A DNA stretch of 64,000 nt from Hymenobacter sublimis (GCF_023101345.1 NZ_CP095848.1:1859501-1923500), one strand, 5' to 3'; shown: positions 35,502-44,572, numbered from the stretch's first letter. The notes: a model not told the origin generated them from the sequence alone. Numbers and translations: made by a program.

Positions 35502-36314
35502 ATGAGAGGAAATCTTCGTTTCATTATAGCCCTGGTCATGGCTGCCTTTGCCTTCATCCCGTACTACTGCAACACGCAGAAAAACGAGGTAACGGGCGAG
35601 GTGCAGCACGTAGACATGTCAGCCGACCAAGAAATAGCGCTGGGCCTGCAGGCTGCTCCCCAAATGGCGCAGCAATACGGCGGCATTCACCCCGATAAGC
35701 AGGCTGGGGCCGCCGTGGAGCGCATCGGCCAGCAAATTGTGCAGAGCACGAAGGCCAGTCAGTCTCCCTACCGGTTTCAGTTTCACTTGCTGGCCGATGA
35801 GAATACCATTAATGCCTTTGCGCTACCCGGTGGCCAGGTATTTATCACGGCGGGCCTGCTGAAAAACCTTAAAACGGAAGGGCAGGTAGCCGGCGTATTG
35901 GCGCACGAAATCGGGCACGTGGTGGGTCGGCACTCGGCGGAGCAGATTGCTAAAACCCGCCTGACTCAGGGCCTGACCGGGGCCGCTGCCATTGGCCTCT
36001 TCGACCCGGAGCGGCCCAGCACGGCCGCTAGTGCCGCTGCTGCCGCCATGGTGGGCAAGCTGCTGACGTTGCGCTTTGGCCGGGAAGATGAGCTGGAGGC
36101 CGACCGGCTAGCCGTTGATTTCACGCCCGCGGCTGGCTATGACCCCCGCGCCATGATTCAGGTGATGGAAGTACTCGAAAGTGCCAACCGCGGCGGTAGC
36201 AGCCCCCCCGAATTCCTGAGCACGCATCCCAACCCCGGCAACCGAATTGAGGAGCTGCAGCGCGACATTGCAGAGGACTTCCCCCAGGGGCTACCCGCTA
36301 ATTTGAAGCCCTAA
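35502..36314 (+). CDS. M48-family zinc metallopeptidase 1
   Basis: 270 residues. An N-terminal hydrophobic segment with Cys (IIALVMAAFAFIPYYCN) acts as signal or anchor. The zinc site is HEIGH with His135, Glu136 and His139, and the downstream Glu is in EDELEADRLAV. Family strands (FALPGGQVFITAGLL) and the C-terminal STHPNPGNRIEEL are present. This resembles BepA/LoiP-type envelope quality-control peptidases. A second M48 protein of identical length but opposite orientation lies at 42182. Confidence 0.92.
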   Translation: MRGNLRFIIALVMAAFAFIPYYCNTQKNEVTGEVQHVDMSADQEIALGLQAAPQMAQQYGGIHPDKQAGAAVERIGQQIVQSTKASQSPYRFQFHLLADENTINAFALPGGQVFITAGLLKNLKTEGQVAGVLAHEIGHVVGRHSAEQIAKTRLTQGLTGAAAIGLFDPERPSTAASAAAAAMVGKLLTLRFGREDELEADRLAVDFTPAAGYDPRAMIQVMEVLESANRGGSSPPEFLSTHPNPGNRIEELQRDIAEDFPQGLPANLKP

Positions 36315-36341
36315 GTGGGCCCCAGAAAGAAATACTTGTGC

Positions 36342-36367
36342 CATAGCCGACCTCACCGTCGGCTATG
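36342..36367 (+). terminator. Hairpin after M48 gene 1
   Basis: Perfect 10-bp arms CATAGCCGAC/GTCGGCTATG with a 6-nt loop; only a weak T tail. Confidence 0.7.
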
Positions 36368-36456
36368 CGCGTTTTAAGCGGAGGCTACTTGCGCTTAGCC
36401 TGTCGTCCTTCGGTTTACCGACTTCTGAATTCTCATTCTTACCAGTAACTTACTTC

Positions 36457-37374
36457 ATGCTTAGTCAACCGCTGCGCTTGTTATTATTTGTGCTAAACCC
36501 CATTTCTGGGGATGTGGATAAGAGCACCCTAGAGGCCACCATCAGGCAGTATTGCGAGGAGAGAGGCCGCACCGCTACCTTTTTCCATACCAGTGGCTCC
36601 GATGACTTAGCTTCCCTACGCAAGCACCTGTCTGAGCGTAGCTTCGACGCCGTATTTGCGGCCGGTGGCGATGGTACCGTAAGCTTGGTGGCGGAAGCGC
36701 TAACAAACTCCAGTACTCCGTTGGGCATCATTCCGCTGGGCTCCGGCAACGGCTTGTCCAAGGACTTGGGCATACCCCAGGAGGTAGAGCAGGCTTTGCG
36801 CCTGACCTGGGAGTACGAGCTTCGCACGGTGGACACTTTGCGGGTAGCCGGCATGTTCTCGGCTCACCTAGCCGACTTAGGTTTCAATGCTTTAATAGTA
36901 GAGCGTTTTGACCAAGGTGGCGTGCGGGGCCCGGCCGCCTACGTGCGCATTGCTACCCAGGAGTACGTTGCCTACGAGCCCGCCACGTACCACATTGAAA
37001 CCGATCTGGAAACTTGGGAGGGGCCCGCCTTTATGCTCACGGTTGCCAACGCCAGCACGTTCGGTAGCAACGTCATCATCAATCCTGATGGGGAGCTGGA
37101 CGATGGCCAGTTTGAAATTTGCCTGATTGAGCCTTTTCCTAGTTCGGCCGCGCCGGGGCTCCTGTACCGGCTCTACACCAACGGGTTTGATGCCTCCGAC
37201 TATACTCGCCGCCTGTGCTGCCGCCGGGCCCGCATTAGTGTGCCCGGGCAAACGGAGGTACTCGTGCAGGTTGATGGAGAACCTCACCACGTAGCTACAC
37301 CGGTAGAAGTCGAAATTAACCCTAGCAGCTTGCAAGTGCTGGTGCCCGCCAACCCCTCCCAAACACCTAAGTAG
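36457..37374 (+). CDS. Diacylglycerol/lipid kinase (DagK/YegS-like)
   Basis: 305 residues. NPISGDVDKS opens the domain, the nucleotide-binding FAAGGDGTVSLVAEAL lies near 70, and IIPLGSGNGLSKDLG follows, the usual signature of soluble lipid kinases. A C-terminal beta domain ends EVEINPSSLQVLVP. Substrates in this family include diacylglycerol, sphingoid bases and undecaprenol; none can be picked here. Its stop directly abuts the convergent phosphoesterase gene with no intergenic terminator. Confidence 0.92.
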   Translation: MLSQPLRLLLFVLNPISGDVDKSTLEATIRQYCEERGRTATFFHTSGSDDLASLRKHLSERSFDAVFAAGGDGTVSLVAEALTNSSTPLGIIPLGSGNGLSKDLGIPQEVEQALRLTWEYELRTVDTLRVAGMFSAHLADLGFNALIVERFDQGGVRGPAAYVRIATQEYVAYEPATYHIETDLETWEGPAFMLTVANASTFGSNVIINPDGELDDGQFEICLIEPFPSSAAPGLLYRLYTNGFDASDYTRRLCCRRARISVPGQTEVLVQVDGEPHHVATPVEVEINPSSLQVLVPANPSQTPK

Positions 37375-38604
37375 CTACGCCGCCGGGGTGCTTGGCTTGA
37401 GTGCGGCTGCCTGGGGTGTTACCACGGGACTTGAGGGTAGGGCGGAGTGCAGTTGAAGCCGAAAAACTTCCTCGTTACCGGGTTCCAGCGTCCGAAGCCA
37501 GGTTTCACCCTGAGAGTACACCTCCAGGCTAAAGAAACCCTTATGCTCATGCACAAACGTAGCCCGACCGCCCTTTTGGACAAAGGCCGTTTTGCTACCC
37601 GAGCCGCTAACTAGATAATGACCGCCTTTGTACTGGAAATACTGGAGGTTATGGTCATGGCCTGCTGCGTATATAACGCCCGGAAAATCGTGCAGAACGC
37701 GGAGTAAGCGGCGGCGCATTTTGCGGTAGCGCGGGTGAGCCATGTCCTCGGCCGCACCCACTACTTTCCGGTAAAGCGGGAGCAGAGAGCCAACAAGCGG
37801 GAGGGGTACGTAGGCTTGTTTATACACGGTGGTAAGCGGGAATACGTGCTGCTTGGCCGTGAACTTGCCCCCGTGCAGAGCATTGGAGTAAAGCGGATGA
37901 TGCCCAGCTACCACAACGCGCTGGTGGCGGTTTTCCTCCAGCAAGCGGCGCAGCTCCCGGAAGGGCGCCTTCGAGTCGGCGGCTGGCCGGGGCCCGCGCT
38001 GCACCCACCACTGCGTGTTCAGGACAATGAGCAGTAAGTTGTCAGTTAGTTGCAGGGTTACGGGTCCGGGGTGCCCATCTAGCGGTAGATAATGGGCCCT
38101 GGGCAGCTGCTCCCGCACGTAGGCTTCCTGCCGGCGCAGGTATTCCCAGCCATCGGGGCGGCCCTTGTTCCAGTCGTGGTTACCGCTAAGCAGAACGACC
38201 TGGCCCGGAAAGCGACCCAGCGCCTCCAACAGTGTATGGAAGCGCGCTTCGGCCGCAGCGCGCCCAGGGTGCTCGGGTGCGGGCAAACCCGTCGGGTACA
38301 CATTGTCGCCGAGGATGATAACCGTGCCGTTAGGACCGGTTTCTTGCTGCCAGCTCGTTAGCAAGTTCAGAATCGGGTCCGTGCCGTCGGTGGCCACCGC
38401 CCCGGGGTCGCCGAGCAAGGCCACCCGGTGCAGGGGCTGCTCCGCGGGCACCGGCTGCTGGGCCCAGTTGTTGTGGGCCGGCGCCACATAGGGGCGTCGT
38501 CGGTACTGCCGCTCCTGGTAGAAGCGGTACAGCAGCCACCCCATTAGCAAGAGGGTAGCGGTGATAAGTGAATACAGAAGTAGAGAGGAAAGTGGCACGG
38601 GCAA
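37375..38604 (-). CDS. Membrane-anchored metallophosphoesterase
   Basis: 409 residues from a TTG at 38604 (a GTG at 38598 is an alternative). An N-terminal transmembrane segment (SLLLYSLITATLLLMGWLL) anchors a calcineurin-like domain. It carries LLGDPGAV, VIILGDNVYPTG, LLSGNHDWNKG, VVAGHHPLYS and AAGHDHNLQYF, the metal ligands in order. The first motif has GDPG where D-x-H/GDxG is usual. It probably acts outside the membrane on phosphoesters. Its sequence, including HHPLYSNALHGGKF and HYLVSGSGSK, resembles, to my recollection, the N-terminal domain of large Bacteroidota proteins that also hold the kinase-like module found at 44602. Confidence 0.85.
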   Translation of the reverse strand: MPVPLSSLLLYSLITATLLLMGWLLYRFYQERQYRRRPYVAPAHNNWAQQPVPAEQPLHRVALLGDPGAVATDGTDPILNLLTSWQQETGPNGTVIILGDNVYPTGLPAPEHPGRAAAEARFHTLLEALGRFPGQVVLLSGNHDWNKGRPDGWEYLRRQEAYVREQLPRAHYLPLDGHPGPVTLQLTDNLLLIVLNTQWWVQRGPRPAADSKAPFRELRRLLEENRHQRVVVAGHHPLYSNALHGGKFTAKQHVFPLTTVYKQAYVPLPLVGSLLPLYRKVVGAAEDMAHPRYRKMRRRLLRVLHDFPGVIYAAGHDHNLQYFQYKGGHYLVSGSGSKTAFVQKGGRATFVHEHKGFFSLEVYSQGETWLRTLEPGNEEVFRLQLHSALPSSPVVTPQAAALKPSTPAA

Positions 38605-38699
38605 ACAGAACTATTCCTGGCTATACGGATGGCTCCTGTTCGGGGCGAAACAAGAAAGGAGGATGCTGCAGGAATTATAATCAGTGATGAATCAAGGGC

Positions 38700-39335
38700 T
38701 TAGAAGGAGGGAGGCGTGAGATTTTTGAAGTGACCATTTAACCGAACTCGCTCCTTCAGCCGCTCCGTTTCCTGCAGCACCGGCAAAATGTGCAGCAGAT
38801 GTTCAAATACTCGTTGCTGGCGTTCGGCTTCGGTGGCGGCCTCTAGCAGCTCGTACTCTTGTTCCGTGCTAAGGCCCAGGTTGTGGGCAATGTCATACAC
38901 CCGAAAATCAGTGGGTAAGTCCAGGAACAGCCGCCGCAGGCCCAGAATCTCGTAGAGCTGCTGAATCAGGGCCCGGGTCCGTTCGTGCAGGTCCGGGTCG
39001 GGTGTGTTGTCATCGGGCAGATCGGCAACGGTTGCCCCCGCGTAGAGCTTGCCCGGTAGCTGCCGAAAGAACTCCTCCACGCGGACCAGCCCAACGGCTT
39101 GGGTCTTGATGTCCATTTCGCCCGAAGGGTAGGTTTTAGCCACACTCACCAGCCGCATTTCCGTAGTGAAAGTGCTGACGCTATTATTGAGGTAGGGCGG
39201 AATGCCAAAGGTGATACCCTCCGCCACGCAGTCGTGCACGAGCTGGCGGTAGCGGGGCTCAAAAATGTGGAGGTTAAGCTTTTCCCCCGGAAACACCACG
39301 AGGTTTAGCGGAAACAGGGCGAGGGTACGAGTCAT
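38700..39335 (-). CDS. LON peptidase substrate-binding-domain protein
   Basis: 211 residues. It contains only the N-terminal-domain fold of Lon (TLALFPLNLVVFPGEKLNLHIFEPRYRQLVHDC, then VGLVRVEEFFRQLPG) plus a helical tail (LGLSTEQEYELLEAATEAERQQRVFEHLLHILP). It lacks the AAA and protease domains, so it is not a protease. Stand-alone proteins of this type are common in bacteria and may be protein-binding adaptors. It is divergent from the transglycosylase gene, with 131 nt between the starts. Confidence 0.9.
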   Translation of the reverse strand: MTRTLALFPLNLVVFPGEKLNLHIFEPRYRQLVHDCVAEGITFGIPPYLNNSVSTFTTEMRLVSVAKTYPSGEMDIKTQAVGLVRVEEFFRQLPGKLYAGATVADLPDDNTPDPDLHERTRALIQQLYEILGLRRLFLDLPTDFRVYDIAHNLGLSTEQEYELLEAATEAERQQRVFEHLLHILPVLQETERLKERVRLNGHFKNLTPPSF

Positions 39336-39409
39336 ACTTCTTCAACCGAAAAGGACGTGAAATGTCAGCGCAAACCGTCGGCTAACCGTGCCTACGCCCT
39401 AAAATCTGC

Positions 39410-39417
39410 TACTTTTG
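39410..39417 (+). promoter_or_regulatory. Possible -7 element for mtgA
   Basis: TACTTTTG fits TAnnTTTG 50 nt before the mtgA GTG. I see no convincing -33 partner. Confidence 0.4.
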
Positions 39418-39466
39418 CTTCGAGGCCCAGGCCTTCAGATTTCACTTTACGTTAGTTGCTGATTTC

Positions 39467-40210
39467 GTGACGAATTACAGGCAAGCGGCCCGCCGGGCCG
39501 GGCGCATCGCCCTTCAGGTACTCGCTGCTCTCTTCCTGACGTCGGTGGCTTGGGTGCTGGTGTACCGTTGGGTAAGCCCGCCGGCTACCTGGCTGATGCT
39601 GGACCGCCGCGCCCATGCGCCCGTAGGATTAGGCTACCACGGCATCCGGGAAGACGACCGGCGCATCGACTACGACTTCAAAACCCTGGATGAAGTGTCG
39701 CCCCATTTGCCTTTGGCCCTGGTGGCGGCCGAAGACCAGCGCTTCCTGATTCACCACGGCTTCGATGGCGACGCCCTCCTAAAGGCAGCTAAATCGAACC
39801 TCAATGGAGGGAAACAACTCCGCGGCGGTAGTACTATCTCGCAGCAAGTAGCCAAAAACGTGTTCCTGTGGTCGGGCCGTAGCTACGTGCGCAAGGCAGC
39901 CGAAGCCTACTTCACTTTGCTGATTGAGCTCCTTTGGAACAAGCGTCGGATCATGGAAATGTACATGAACGTGGCGGAAATGGGCGACTGCATCTTTGGG
40001 GCAGAAGCCGCTTCACAACAGTATTTTCATAAGTCGGCCAAGAAGCTTACGCCGGCGGAAGCGGCGTTACTGGCGGGAGTATTGCCCAACCCGCTGCGGT
40101 TTCGGGCGGCCCACCCTGGGCCCCAGGCCCGGGCCAAACAGAAGCGGGTCATGCGCAATATGCGTCGGCTGGGCGGCACTACCTACGTGCGCACCCTCAT
40201 GGATAAATAG
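39467..40210 (+). CDS. mtgA: Monofunctional biosynthetic peptidoglycan transglycosylase (MtgA)
   Basis: 247 residues from a GTG at 39467. An N-terminal transmembrane helix is followed by the GT51 domain: VAAEDQRFLIHHGFD with the catalytic Glu, GGSTISQQVAKNVFLW, NKRRIMEMYMNVAEMGDCIFGAEAASQQYFHK and LTPAEAALLAGVLPNPLRF. It polymerises lipid II glycan strands. The class B penicillin-binding protein at the left edge would supply cross-linking. No transpeptidase domain follows, so it is monofunctional. Confidence 0.95.
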   Translation: MTNYRQAARRAGRIALQVLAALFLTSVAWVLVYRWVSPPATWLMLDRRAHAPVGLGYHGIREDDRRIDYDFKTLDEVSPHLPLALVAAEDQRFLIHHGFDGDALLKAAKSNLNGGKQLRGGSTISQQVAKNVFLWSGRSYVRKAAEAYFTLLIELLWNKRRIMEMYMNVAEMGDCIFGAEAASQQYFHKSAKKLTPAEAALLAGVLPNPLRFRAAHPGPQARAKQKRVMRNMRRLGGTTYVRTLMDK

Positions 40211-40298
40211 TCCCGAGTTAAGCCCGATAGTAGCCCGCAAAACACAAGCCGGTACACTAGGGTAGTTGGGTACTCGCCGGCGTGGTTATCTTCCGGAC

Positions 40299-40745
40299 AT
40301 GAAACCGCTTTTACTTGTTACTGCTGGCGCGCTGCTAACGGCTTGCGCTACCACGCCGCGAGGCACTGCTGACTCAGCCGCTACGCGCCAGGCCATTGCG
40401 CAGGTGCTGGCTACTCAAACCGCCGCCTGGAACCGCGGCGACGTGGCCGGCTTCATGCAGGGCTACTGGCAGAATGATTCGTTGGTGTTCATCGGCAAAA
40501 GCGGCCTAACCTACGGCTGGCAGCCTACCCTCGACAATTACCGTCGCAGCTACCCCACCGCGGCCGCCATGGGTCAACTCGACTTTTCCAACCTTCGGAT
40601 TCAGCCCCTAAGCCCGGATGCTGCCCAGGTTATCGGGCGCTGGCACCTGGCTCGCCCTGCCCAGGGCGACCTGCAAGGACACTTCTTGCTCGTCTTTCGC
40701 CGTATTGCCGGGCAGTGGGTAGTCGTGGCGGACCATTCAAGCTAG
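40299..40745 (+). CDS. NTF2-like (DUF4440) lipoprotein
   Basis: 148 residues from ATG 40299. The N-terminus MKPLLLVTAGALLTACATT has a lipobox (LLTAC). The mature part is a SnoaL/NTF2-like fold: ATRQAIAQVLATQTAAWNRGDVAGFMQGYWQ, then LTYGWQPTLDNYRRSYP and strands ending HFLLVFRRIAGQWVVVADHSS. Such proteins are small ligand-binding or catalytic pockets of varied function. The 11 codons upstream in frame are not needed. It is monocistronic and followed by an imperfect inverted repeat. Confidence 0.8.
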   Translation: MKPLLLVTAGALLTACATTPRGTADSAATRQAIAQVLATQTAAWNRGDVAGFMQGYWQNDSLVFIGKSGLTYGWQPTLDNYRRSYPTAAAMGQLDFSNLRIQPLSPDAAQVIGRWHLARPAQGDLQGHFLLVFRRIAGQWVVVADHSS

Positions 40746-40860
40746 AAGTAGAATAGTGAAATGATAAAGTGGCAAGTGGGACGTTCAACAGGCGCGATGT
40801 GGCGCTGTTAGAACCTCCCACTTACCACTTTACCAACTCACCATTTCACTTATTGCATCA
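40745..40860. repeat. Imperfect inverted repeat, intergenic (GTGAAATG type)
   Basis: A left arm from AGTGAAATGATAAAGTGG to AAGTGGGA is mirrored by a right arm containing CCCACTTACCACTTTACC and CACCATTTCACT, with an 8-nt indel. It covers the spacer and enters the last codons of the App1-like gene at 40850. Similar simple-sequence arms occur at 23056-23176 and 59717-59820. Confidence 0.5.
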
Positions 40861-42031
40861 CTGGGGCGCCGGAACCTTCGCCGTCCAGCTCGGTATCGTC
40901 GGAGGCGGCTTCGTCTTTCTGCTTTTCCTGCTCCACGGCCGGAATAGCTTCCTGGAAGATCAGGCCCGTGTTGGCGGCGTGTTTGGCGGCCTGCACTGTG
41001 TCCTGTACTAGCAGCATTTCCACCTTGTCAGCCCGCAAATCCTCCGACACCTGCTCTACCAGCGTGGCGCGGTCGGGGCGGTTAACGTCGCGGATGTAGA
41101 TGGCCAGAATCCGGCCGGGGTGGCGGCGCACGACCTCCCGGTAAATGTTGGCATCCTCCTGGCCCGAGTCGCCGATGAGCACGAAAGGTAGCGTGGGGTA
41201 CGTCAGCAGTAGGTTGTCGATTTCTTTGAGCTTGTGGCCGTGGTGCTCCGAGGCATCAGTGCTTTGCTTGCGCTTGAGGGCCATGTCGCGCAGCAACAGC
41301 GGGCCGGGCGGAATTTCGTTGAGCTGCAGGAAGTCTTCCAACAGGTCGTAAAGGTTCCAGGGCGAGCTGCTAACGTAGAAAAAGGGGTTGTTGCGCTTGC
41401 CATTACGGCCTAGCTGCAGCTGCCGGTAAAACTCGGCAACGCCCTTGAAGGGTAGGCGGGAGCGGGCATTACGCAGCAAGACAATGCGCGCCATGCGTAG
41501 CAGGTCCGTGGCGGAGGTTTGAATAACCGTATCATCCAGGTCGGAAATGATGCCGTACTCCGCATCGGCGGGCGGAATAAGCACCATGGCCCGCGTGTTG
41601 AGGCCCGCTGGGGTAGGAAAGGGGGCCGGTGCCTGGCTTAGGAGCACATCTACGGGGTACCACAAAAAATCAACCGGCTCGGGGAGTGACTTGGGCTCCA
41701 GATTTAGGCTAAAGTAGCCTTCCTCATCCGTCACCACCAAATGGTCGGAACCATCGGAGGGGCGCACATTGAGCTGGGCTCCGCTGATTTCGTTGCTGTC
41801 GAAGCGGCGGTACATGTTCAGCAGGTTGTTCCAGCGCGAGTCGGACGGGTCGGGTTCGCCTATGCCCTTGTCCGTGAGCAGGCGGCCTTTCACGTAGAGG
41901 CGGTTTGGGGTGCCGTAGCTACGATAGGCCAGTAGCTGAAGCGGATGAAGCAGGCCCAGGCGGGCACGGGTGCGGGTGAGGGCATCGTCGGCCCGTTCGG
42001 CCCAGCTGCTGAGTTTGTCGAGTAGAGGCAT
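40850..42031 (-). CDS. App1-like phosphatidate phosphatase domain protein (DUF2183)
   Basis: 393 residues. An N-terminal region has a carboxypeptidase-like/transthyretin-type beta-sandwich (VTDEEGYFSLNLEP). It is followed by the DUF2183 HAD-fold catalytic core: IISDLDDTVIQTS near residue 162 (the DxDxT nucleophile motif), FYVSSSPWNLYDLLEDFLQ, and FVLIGDSGQEDANIY near 285. The yeast App1 homologue dephosphorylates phosphatidate. A C-terminal acidic tail (DEAASDDTELDGEGSG) is low complexity. It has no signal peptide. An intergenic palindrome lies upstream. Confidence 0.9.
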   Translation of the reverse strand: MPLLDKLSSWAERADDALTRTRARLGLLHPLQLLAYRSYGTPNRLYVKGRLLTDKGIGEPDPSDSRWNNLLNMYRRFDSNEISGAQLNVRPSDGSDHLVVTDEEGYFSLNLEPKSLPEPVDFLWYPVDVLLSQAPAPFPTPAGLNTRAMVLIPPADAEYGIISDLDDTVIQTSATDLLRMARIVLLRNARSRLPFKGVAEFYRQLQLGRNGKRNNPFFYVSSSPWNLYDLLEDFLQLNEIPPGPLLLRDMALKRKQSTDASEHHGHKLKEIDNLLLTYPTLPFVLIGDSGQEDANIYREVVRRHPGRILAIYIRDVNRPDRATLVEQVSEDLRADKVEMLLVQDTVQAAKHAANTGLIFQEAIPAVEQEKQKDEAASDDTELDGEGSGAPVMQ

Positions 42032-42124
42032 CGGGCGTAAAGAAAGCGTAAAGCACCATACCTACGTACTGCCCGGGCCTGGGTGTTGCCGAGCTGGCTG
42101 CTTGTGGCTCAGAATCAGCCACAA

Positions 42125-42156
42125 AAAAGCCTTCTACCCGCGGGCAGAAGGCTTTT
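42125..42156 (-). terminator. Terminator after M48 gene 2
   Basis: AAAAGCCTTCTACCC and GGGCAGAAGGCTTTT arms (one mismatch) with a 2-4 nt loop and A/T tails on both sides. Confidence 0.85.
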
Positions 42157-42181
42157 CCGGCTATAAACTAATGGGTGCCCG

Positions 42182-42994
42182 TTAGAGGGAGCTTTTCAAG
42201 GTAGTGAAGTCGGAACTGGCGGCCGAGCGGTTCCGGCAGCCCAGTTGGTCGGCTTTGGTTTGGATGTTCTGGATACGGGAGCCGGGGTTGGGGTGGGTGC
42301 TCAAGAACTCAGGGGTGGCAGACTGGCCCTCCTTCTCCGCCTTGATAAAGAAGCCGGCCGCCCCGTCGCAGGCGTAGTAGTTGGTGCCGTTCAGGTATTC
42401 CACCGAGTACGCATCGGCTTCCGTTTCGTAGTCGCGGCTGAACTTGAGCTGGCCCAGGCTGGAGGCTACATCCACCAACGTGTTTTGGTTTTCGCCCAGC
42501 AGCAAGCTCAGTAGCACACTAATGCCATACTGGCTCTGCAGTTGGCGCGAGGTATGGCGGCGGTCGGCGTGGGCAATTTCGTGGCCCAGTACACCCGCCA
42601 GCTCCGTTTCATTATCCAAGTACTTAATCAGGCCCGAATACACGTAAATGTGCCCACCGGGGGTAGCAAAAGCGTTTTGGGTTTGGTCGTCCCGGATGAT
42701 TTTTACATCCCAGGGAAACTCGTTGCGGTACTGCAGCTTGCCGCTGTCGAGCACGCGCGTGACGATGCGGTTGAGGGCAGCGTAGGCGGTTGGGTTGCTG
42801 CTGCGCTCCAGCAACTGTCCTTTGGCCCGGAAGGTAGAATCGGTTTGGGCGGCTACTTTTTCGCCAAGGGCTTTATCATCTTCAATCGAAAACAGCAGTA
42901 CCCCATCCCCATCTTTGGAGCAGGAGGAAGCAACGGTACCAAGGGTGGCTACCAAGCCACATAAAAGCCAGGGTTTGAAAAGCAAACGACGCAT
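42182..42994 (-). CDS. M48-family zinc metallopeptidase 2 (lipoprotein)
   Basis: 270 residues. The N-terminus LLCGLVATLGTVASSCSK carries a lipobox (VASSC). The zinc site GHEIAHADRRH gives His138, Glu139 and His142, and the third ligand is in YETEADAYSV. FATPGGHIYVYSGLI and STHPNPGSRI match the first M48 protein at 35502, though the sequences are clearly different. It is predicted to be periplasmic or outer-membrane bound and may have a quality-control role. Confidence 0.92.
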   Translation of the reverse strand: MRRLLFKPWLLCGLVATLGTVASSCSKDGDGVLLFSIEDDKALGEKVAAQTDSTFRAKGQLLERSSNPTAYAALNRIVTRVLDSGKLQYRNEFPWDVKIIRDDQTQNAFATPGGHIYVYSGLIKYLDNETELAGVLGHEIAHADRRHTSRQLQSQYGISVLLSLLLGENQNTLVDVASSLGQLKFSRDYETEADAYSVEYLNGTNYYACDGAAGFFIKAEKEGQSATPEFLSTHPNPGSRIQNIQTKADQLGCRNRSAASSDFTTLKSSL

Positions 42995-43339
42995 AAAACG
43001 CGGATATAAGAAGAAAAGAGAAAGGAGGGCAGTGCCGATCAGTTAGAAAAAACAATGCCAGAACTAGTAGCCTGCTAACGCGGCCCGCCCGCTCCATGTT
43101 GCTTTTTGCGGGCTCCAAGGCAGGGTGCAGGTACTAGCAGCCGGAGGATCAGCTAGTAAGAAATGAGGTAGTGGTGCCTTACCTGTGGCTGTATCATAGC
43201 GGCGCGGGCGCAGCCGACGGCAGAAACTAGCCGCAGCGGCCCAGCTGCTGCAGGGGCTGCTACCCTTTCTTTGTTTGCCACGTACAGCTAGGTCCCAAGC
43301 GCGGCACTAGGCCGCCCGGTTTCTGCTTTTCATTCTGCC
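42995..43339. other. Intergenic region between divergent genes
   Basis: About 345 bases hold the promoters of M48 gene 2 and of the topoisomerase IB gene. CTTTCTTTG near 43265-43273 is only a loose -7-like match. No RNA gene or repeat is seen. Confidence 0.4.
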
Positions 43340-44464
43340 ATGTCTACTCCCTTATCTGCCCGCCCCAAAACCCGTAAAAAGAAGCTTGAGCCCCTAGAAG
43401 AGGCCCACGTGCTGTACAAAGACCCGGCCCGGCAGGCGGAATTAGCGGGCCTGCGGTACCTGACGGATACCCGGCCTGGTATCACGCGGGAGGCCGCCGC
43501 TGAGGGTGAATTCCGCTACCTCACGGCCAAAGGGGAAGCCGTGGAAGACGAGAAAACGCTGACTCGTATTCGAGGCTTCGTGATTCCGCCCGCCTGGACG
43601 GAAGTCTGGATTTCGCCCTCGGCCACTACCCATTTGCAGGTGACGGGCCGAGACGCCAAGGGCCGCAAGCAATACCTCTACCACCCAGCCTGGGACCAGG
43701 CGCGGGCCCTCACCAAGTTTAGCCGCCTGCGGGCCTTCGGGGAAAAGCTGGCTGAGCTACGCCAGCAACTGTACAAGGACTTGGGCCGCCCAACGCTTGA
43801 CAAGCGCAAAGTGGTAGCCTTGGTGCTTACGCTCATGGATCAGTCCTTTATCCGCATTGGCAATAAGGAATACGCCAAGAAAAACAAAACCTACGGCCTG
43901 ACCACGCTGCGCGACAAGCACGTGCAGGTGAGCGGGGCGGATGTGCGGTTCAGCTTCGTGGGGAAGAAAGGCGTACCTCACGACCTAACCATTCACGACC
44001 GGAAACTGGCCCGGCTGGTGCAGAAATGCAAGGAAATTCCCGGCCAGCACCTGTTTCAATACTACGCCCCCGATGGGCACCGGGAGGAGCTGGAATCCGG
44101 CGACGTAAACACTTATTTGCAGGAGGTAACCGGCATGCAACTGTCGGCCAAGGATTTCCGCACCTGGGGCGGCACCGTGAAGATGGTAGAGGCCCTAGAG
44201 CGGATTATTGATGAAGAGCCGGAATTCCCGAAGCCCAAGGGCCTAAAGCGCGCCCTGAAGGACGTGGCCGAGAACCTAGGTAATACACCTACGGTCTGTT
44301 CCAAATACTACATCCATCCCCAGGTAGTTGAGCTGTTTAATTCCGACCAGCTCATTGACTACCTACGTCGCCACGACGCGGACCCTGCGGAGAATGATCT
44401 GCTCACGCCCACGGAGCACATGGTGCTAGAAATGCTGCAGGAGTTAGAGGTGGTGAAAAAATGA
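43340..44464 (+). CDS. DNA topoisomerase IB (poxvirus/bacterial type)
   Basis: 374 residues. The N-terminal domain has RYLTAKGEAVEDEKTLTRIRGFVIPPAWTEVWISP and GRDAKGRKQYLYHPAWD. The catalytic domain has FIRIGNKEYAKKNKTYGLTTLRDKHV, HDLTIHDRKLARLV and NTPTVCSKYYIHPQVV, where the SKYYIHP motif near residue 321 holds the nucleophile Tyr. It relaxes supercoils via a 3'-phosphotyrosine intermediate. Type IB enzymes are patchy in bacteria, including Deinococcus and some Bacteroidota, and may be a radiation/desiccation adaptation, which is only inference here. Confidence 0.93.
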   Translation: MSTPLSARPKTRKKKLEPLEEAHVLYKDPARQAELAGLRYLTDTRPGITREAAAEGEFRYLTAKGEAVEDEKTLTRIRGFVIPPAWTEVWISPSATTHLQVTGRDAKGRKQYLYHPAWDQARALTKFSRLRAFGEKLAELRQQLYKDLGRPTLDKRKVVALVLTLMDQSFIRIGNKEYAKKNKTYGLTTLRDKHVQVSGADVRFSFVGKKGVPHDLTIHDRKLARLVQKCKEIPGQHLFQYYAPDGHREELESGDVNTYLQEVTGMQLSAKDFRTWGGTVKMVEALERIIDEEPEFPKPKGLKRALKDVAENLGNTPTVCSKYYIHPQVVELFNSDQLIDYLRRHDADPAENDLLTPTEHMVLEMLQELEVVKK

Positions 44465-44504
44465 TGCGGTGAAGAACTGTAACAGTTCGTGAGCCTACGT
44501 AGCA

Positions 44505-44572
44505 CCAAGGGCCTTATTACGCCAGCACAAGCACCGGAACAATGGCTTGCACTGGCGTAATAAGGCCCTTGG
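44505..44572. terminator. Bidirectional terminator between the topoisomerase IB gene and the kinase-like gene
   Basis: Perfect 21-bp arms CCAAGGGCCTTATTACGCCA.../complement with a 26-nt loop lie between convergent genes. Confidence 0.88.
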
